Positions 59,361 through 64,000 of a stretch of DNA of 64,000 nucleotides are shown in pieces. The position numbers were made by a program, and so were the translations under genes. This DNA is from Paragyromitra xinjiangensis (lineage: Eukaryota; Ascomycota; Pezizomycetes; Pezizales; Discinaceae), in contig JBCAMK010000016.1 in assembly GCA_038503065.1 (NCBI GenBank), forward strand, positions 1,612,001-1,676,000, written 5' to 3'. The notes under the pieces are model-generated. The model searched no databases. It was not told the origin of the DNA and saw nothing but the letters and a program-made list of their open reading frames with translations. Each line of letters starts with the position of its first letter. Within the stretch, counting starts at the first letter, position 1.

Positions 59361-60998
59361 TGCTTCTGGAAGGATATCTCGAGCGGTCTAGACCTGGGAC
59401 ACGGCATCTACCGTTAGATACCACCTAGTGTAGCGGACGTGACGATGAGCTAGATAGATAAATATATAATTTGTTCGGTGCATGCAATAACTTATTTTAT
59501 GGCAGTCTAGTAGATGAAAAGTGATTGTCGTGTAAATTAATTTATTTCATTTAATGTCTTTTGGACACTGGTGAGCTGTAACTTTGTGACTATTCTTTTT
59601 GGTATAGATCGTTCTTCAGAAAGTCATGTTTCCTCGTTGATGAGCAATAGATGAGCTCGAGCGCTTACGTGGGAATCGTTGGCCAGGTAGGTTGCGGATA
59701 CCGAAATATTATCTCACCAGCTAAGACTGATCTTATTTAATGCTAGAGTCATAGCATTGATCCTTGTGAACTCTTTTAGTGTTTTTTTACAGGTTCTTGC
59801 TACTATCACCACACCATCTGTTGAAAACGTCACTCCGGTGGCAAAAATTAAAGCATTTTGTCACCACGATCTTTATCTAAGAAACAACACATACTTGGGA
59901 TAGTCTTAGGCTTGACCAGAATGCCTTGTAGTCACGATTTACGTGGTCACGATTTACGGATCATGACTACTTGCCTCTGGCTACGTAGCTACTTGTGCAA
60001 CACGTCTAATCACTTCTATTTTTCGAGTGATGTCGGGTGATTGCGCCAGGGGTCTGGTGCTTGCTCGGAATTTGACGGAAACCGGGATTACATATATTTA
60101 GAAGTCTAGAGCTTGGAGTGTACATAATTCTTATTAGCACGGTATAGCGGTGTCCGGAGGGCCGTTTCGTCATGCAAGGGGCGTGGTTTTGCCCGACTAC
60201 CATGAACGCAGGAAAGCAACTGAAGTTCGGTCGAATGTTTGAAGCGATGTACATGCCTACGTGAGGAATATCAAGGTAGAGTTAAAAGGTCGTGTTCGTA
60301 TAACGGTGGAATAGAGCACGGTTCTGCGAGCAGTAGAAAATTTAGGGCAGTAATGTTGGCGTGTGTTTCTAGAAATTCTGCTCTGTATGCGTTCTTTCGC
60401 GCGGTAGAATTGTCGAAATCAGGATCGGATATGAAGGCCCTAAGGCAAGGAATGTTGGTGATATAACTAGAGGCTTTTACCCTTACATCTGAGAAATTTC
60501 AGAATGGGGTAGGTTGCGACACTTGAATTAACTGCAAGGCACGGGCGATAGCACTCCTTACATTGTTAACTTGTTATCCTTTCCCATTGCCATATCACTT
60601 CAGTCTGCCCAAGTTCCGAGCTGGTTACGCTTCTATTAGGAGAATTTTCATTCTTTGGGTTCTTCCCTCTCAACCGGATATGGCCTGGCCTTCGTGAAAT
60701 TGGTGCTTTTCCTTAGCATAGCTAAAATTCCACACCAACAATCGAGAATGAAGGGAAGAGAAGAGCGAGGAGCGAGCCATTCCTCCATGAGAAATATCCT
60801 CTTCTGAACTTTCATAAATCTCGAGGCGTTTCCTACTTCCTGCCATTCTCATTTTCACATCCATATCCTTCACTCGCTTCCACAGTTTTCGCTTCCGGTT
60901 TATTTCTTCTAGTCACTCATTAAGTTTGCCTTGCTATACATCCTTCCACAGCTTGAACATCATCCTCATAAAAAAAACACCCCTAAAACTTCAAGAAA
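59361..60998. other. Intergenic tract upstream of the GPI-protein gene
   Basis: Only frames of up to 82 codons. The last about 100 bases are A/C-rich, typical of a fungal leader just before the ATG. No RNA gene or repeat was recognised beyond short direct repeats such as the doubled gtcacgatttacg near 59930-59957. Confidence 0.5.
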
Positions 60999-61760
60999 AT
61001 GCACTCTTCAATCCTTACCGTTTTTGGCATCTTCTGCGCCGCCGTCAGGGTCTCCGCTGCTGACCCGTTTGAATTTGACTACGGCTATGGCGATGCTGAT
61101 GAATACGAGTACGGCTACGGTCTTCCATACTCTCCTCCTCGCACTGTCACCGCTCCAGCAAACACTGTGACACTTGATCCTGCCACTACAACTGCGTACT
61201 TGCCAACCACAACTTACTTGCCTACTACCATCACGGCAACGGCGAACTTTACACGTACGTATACCACGACTTCATTGGCATACAGCGCATGCTACACCAC
61301 TGTCTACGACTGGATCTGTGATACCGGTATCTGCCACAAGACCCATACCATCACGGAGCACTGTGCTACTGCCTGCCCAACTGTTCGTCCTACTAGTTAC
61401 ATCCCGAAGGGGTTCACGACTACCGTGACTGTTTGCAAGAATTGTGGCCCTCAGCCAACTACCATGACGCTCACCTACTGCCCTACGGTCCTTCCTACGC
61501 ACAAGCCCGAGACACCCACATACTCAGCAACGGTCATCCATACCTCTCCTTCTCTGTCTTATAGCTACTCGACAATTCCTTCTGCTACCCCATGCTACAA
61601 TTGCACGGTTTCGCCTACTATGAGCCAGGTTCCGAAGCCTCCGATGAACACCACTAGCGTGCGCCCGGTTTTGCCGACTTATACCGGTGGTGCAACTATT
61701 GTGGGAGCTAATGGTGCCGCCGCCGCCGGTTTGATGGCTTTGGCTGCATTCTTCTTGTAG
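60999..61760 (+). CDS. Thr/Tyr-rich GPI-anchored cell-wall protein
   Basis: 253 residues, one exon. The first 20 residues form a signal peptide (SSILTVFGIFCAAVRVSA). An acidic Tyr/Gly segment follows (DYGYGDADEYEYGYG), then a Thr-rich region with repeated TYLPTT. A middle block holds eight to ten cysteines (for example SACYTTVYDWICDTGICHKT and ITEHCATACPTV), likely disulfide-bonded. Potential N-glycosylation sites occur at NFT, NCT and NTT. The C terminus has the GPI pattern: small residues around ANGAAAAG and a hydrophobic tail (LMALAAFFL). Thr-rich GPI proteins of this type are heavily O-mannosylated wall components or adhesins. No enzyme domain is seen. The ATG is well placed after an A-rich leader. 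Confidence 0.85.
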   Translation: MHSSILTVFGIFCAAVRVSAADPFEFDYGYGDADEYEYGYGLPYSPPRTVTAPANTVTLDPATTTAYLPTTTYLPTTITATANFTRTYTTTSLAYSACYTTVYDWICDTGICHKTHTITEHCATACPTVRPTSYIPKGFTTTVTVCKNCGPQPTTMTLTYCPTVLPTHKPETPTYSATVIHTSPSLSYSYSTIPSATPCYNCTVSPTMSQVPKPPMNTTSVRPVLPTYTGGATIVGANGAAAAGLMALAAFFL

Positions 61761-63771
61761 TCCCGAGAGACTATTGCTGTGGTTAGTTCGTCCTGATTTG
61801 CACCACTTTACGTATTTAGTCTAATAGTATGGGGTTAATAGATGGTCGATATCACAGTAAGAGGGATATTTGATGGGTGTAGGACGCATTAGTTTTGCTT
61901 GATTTCTTTGTTTCTTTCATCTCGAAGAATATACGTCTTTGAGGTTTTGCTATATGAATTTTGCTGGAATGAGGAAGGATGCTTCAGACTGTTTTTTTAG
62001 TACCATCTCATTTCTTGTTTTGGTAGAATTCTTGTTCTGTTGATAATGTTCCTATTTGAGTTGCTTGCTCTAAAATAATGGTAATCGCCAATTGGAGGAA
62101 CATCGATAGTTCAGGCAATGGATCGTGCTGTATGTGATGTTATTCAATTTTCTGGGTACAATTTTCTCCGCCGTCGTATCTTAAGGATCGTGGATGCTTG
62201 AAGTTGGCGGTTGAACTTCATGGGCAGCCTACTTCATGAATAATCACTCGTTTGCTGGTAGAAATTATAAAAGTTGATTACACCAGATTCCGGGAATCGG
62301 GTACCTTATGGGCTATCTGGGCTGCACGAGCTGAAGGTCTTAATATAGGGGAGATCTTAAAGTCTAAAAAGGGTTCATATATAACAGTAACCCTAACCCT
62401 GGGCATCGGAGGTCTTTGTTGTTCTGTGAATTGCGGTTGACATTGCGGATAATTCAAGCAATAATATTCGTAATTTTCTTTCTAAGCAAGAGACAGAAGC
62501 CGGCAAAAGGTGGATAAAATTAGCAACAACATTTTTGTTGCTGCGCCTACATACTTGTGCCACATCGCCTCAAAAGTTGAAATAAGCAAATTTTCTTATC
62601 ATGAGGATCAAGATACACTGGGTCGACCTGCAAACTTCCAGAAGCTGCAGAGTATGGTGGTGTTTGGGGTTTAAAGGACGAGCCAGAGTTTTATCCTTCA
62701 TTTGTTAATACCTCTAGGATATGTTGGTAAGCTGGGCGGCACATATTCGTGTTATTGTGTGATAGCTGTTGCCTTTTTTGACTTGAAGCTTGAAGATAGA
62801 AGATGTTGAGTCTTGCACGTTGAGGCAAATGGCGACGTGGGTTTCTTCCTGTAGATTGGGTCGTACAACGTTAAGAAATGCCATTCTGGTGGGAGTACAA
62901 ACTCTAGTGCTCGCGGGGGGGGCACTAGACTTTGTTTGGTTTAGCGGGAATTGCGCAATACTCCAAAGCGTGGCATAGGTGAGAGATCCATTCTCTGTAG
63001 GCCTAAGTATTCTGTCACAATGTGGTCTTGGGGATATCCCTGAAGCGGAAGTCTGCTTAATATTGCTGCAGCGAGACAGGTACCATTGATTGCCACCAAT
63101 AAATTTCTGTAAATGTTCGTTCTGGAACTTCGTAAATCATTATTTTATTTTGCATCCGCTGTATGATAAAGCTCCCAATCTTCATTCCTAGTCTTTGGCT
63201 TTTAGAGGAGCTACGGCAGTAAAGTGGGGTAAAAGGTATGGGGATTTGGGGCTTCCTATCGGTGGAAAGGCTAAATATAGGGAATATCTGTCTCTGTTTG
63301 AGCTATTTATACTTATTCCTCAAGTAAAGCAACCAATCCTGGGAAGCGTAGATATGTAGATACATGTGCGTTGACAGAGCAGCTAGCTAAGACAGCAGCT
63401 TGGAAAACTGTTCCAAGCTGGCGGCGGACGAAAGAGAGGGGTTATCATGACAGTCAAGAATTTGAAGAGGAAATGAAGAGGAAAATAATGAATGACCAAC
63501 TAGAGTGAATAGTTGGGGTAAAGAGACTCTCTGTCAGCCACCTCGACCACGGTCTCATAGACCATATCTTCTGCACTCGCATAGAGTGTCCTCTGAAGAT
63601 AAACCCATATCTTTGTGGATTATTGGGCCATAAAGTAAGTAAATAACTGGAAGCGCAAAATCCTGGGATATTGTGAACTGAAGCGTTTCCCACCCGACAA
63701 AAGAGATAAAAACGAAGGACTGTAATGAGAAATAAAAGCCAGCTATCTCCAGTTCATCGAATGTCCTATAC
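61761..63771. other. Intergenic tract, no supported gene
   Basis: The 3' flank of the GPI-protein gene followed by sequence with frames of up to 82 codons. A telomere-like TAACCCTAACCCTGG lies at about 62389-62403. An 82-codon minus-strand frame (63555-63803) overlaps the next feature in a different frame and is not supported by any motif. Confidence 0.5.
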
Positions 63772-63999
63772 CTACTTTCCTTCTTCCTTCCTTGTTTTGT
63801 CATCCTGCGGTTTTTCCGTAACCTCTTCCACGTGTACGTGTATGTCCACCTTTACTTCCTTCATATCTGTTGATCCATGGGGATTCTTTTGCCTTGCCCG
63901 TTTCTGCAGCCACATCTTCAAACCCTTCGCAAATAACCCGCCTGAGATGATTAAGAAAATCGACATTGCGAACAGCAATTGTGGTATAGGAGTTGTCAT
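63772..63999 (-). CDS. Small single-pass membrane protein or 3' exon of a gene cut by the right edge
   Basis: 75 codons from an ATG at 63999 to a stop at 63772. It has one hydrophobic helix (LLFAMSIFLIISGGLFAKGL), then a basic segment (WLQKRARQK) and a charged tail (VDIHVHVEEVTEKPQDD). The ATG is the second base from the window end, so it may be an internal methionine of a longer protein, with this as its C-terminal membrane anchor and tail. No family is recognised. Confidence 0.35.
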   Translation of the reverse strand: MTTPIPQLLFAMSIFLIISGGLFAKGLKMWLQKRARQKNPHGSTDMKEVKVDIHVHVEEVTEKPQDDKTRKEEGK

Positions 64000-64000
64000 A

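Overview
The window is nuclear DNA of a filamentous ascomycete (Pezizomycotina). The protein genes carry short spliceosomal introns (about 43-124 bases) with GT..AG ends and CTAAC/CTGAC-like branch sites. The products are typically fungal: a NACHT-ankyrin NLR, a Zn2Cys6 regulator, an ABCC/YOR1-type transporter, and GPI-anchored wall proteins. Gene density is low, with about eight well-supported protein genes and one tRNA in 64 kb. Such a spread-out layout with an ankyrin NLR would suit an early-diverging group such as Pezizomycetes, but that placement is a guess.

Layout: (1) 1-4562, the 3' part of an NLR gene with NACHT and about 27 ankyrin repeats, 16 of them nearly identical. (2) 7190-8593, a secreted-type Cys-rich single-pass membrane protein. 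(3) 9824-11762, RNA polymerase III subunit RPC4/Rpc53, three exons. (4) 11.8-23.8 kb, gene-poor and repeat-bearing: a small TA-flanked inverted-repeat element (12104-12302) and a TIR element (18694-22050) split by a complete-looking but non-autonomous LTR retrotransposon (19128-21782). (5) 23813-25820, a Zn2Cys6 regulator on the minus strand resembling PRO1/ADV-1. (6) 25.8-41.4 kb, a long gene-poor tract with a tRNA-His gene holding a 9-base intron and two weak candidate spliced genes. (7) 41387-42160, a Pro/Gly-rich GPI-anchored protein. (8) 48983-50345, a CobW/COG0523 GTPase, and 51923-56789, an ABCC transporter, both on the minus strand. (9) 56.8-61 kb, gene-poor with another small TIR element. 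(10) 60999-61760, a Thr/Tyr-rich GPI-anchored protein. (11) 63772-63999, a short membrane ORF at the right edge.

The genes do not form an operon or an obvious cluster. The most interesting item is the retroelement. It has no reverse transcriptase, yet carries a 5-base target duplication, a TATA box, a polypurine tract, and a primer-binding site that perfectly complements a 10-base stretch at the predicted start of its own transcript. That is the hallmark of Tf1-type self-priming. It encodes a small Cys/His protein I do not recognise. All intron boundaries and products were read by eye; no database search was possible.
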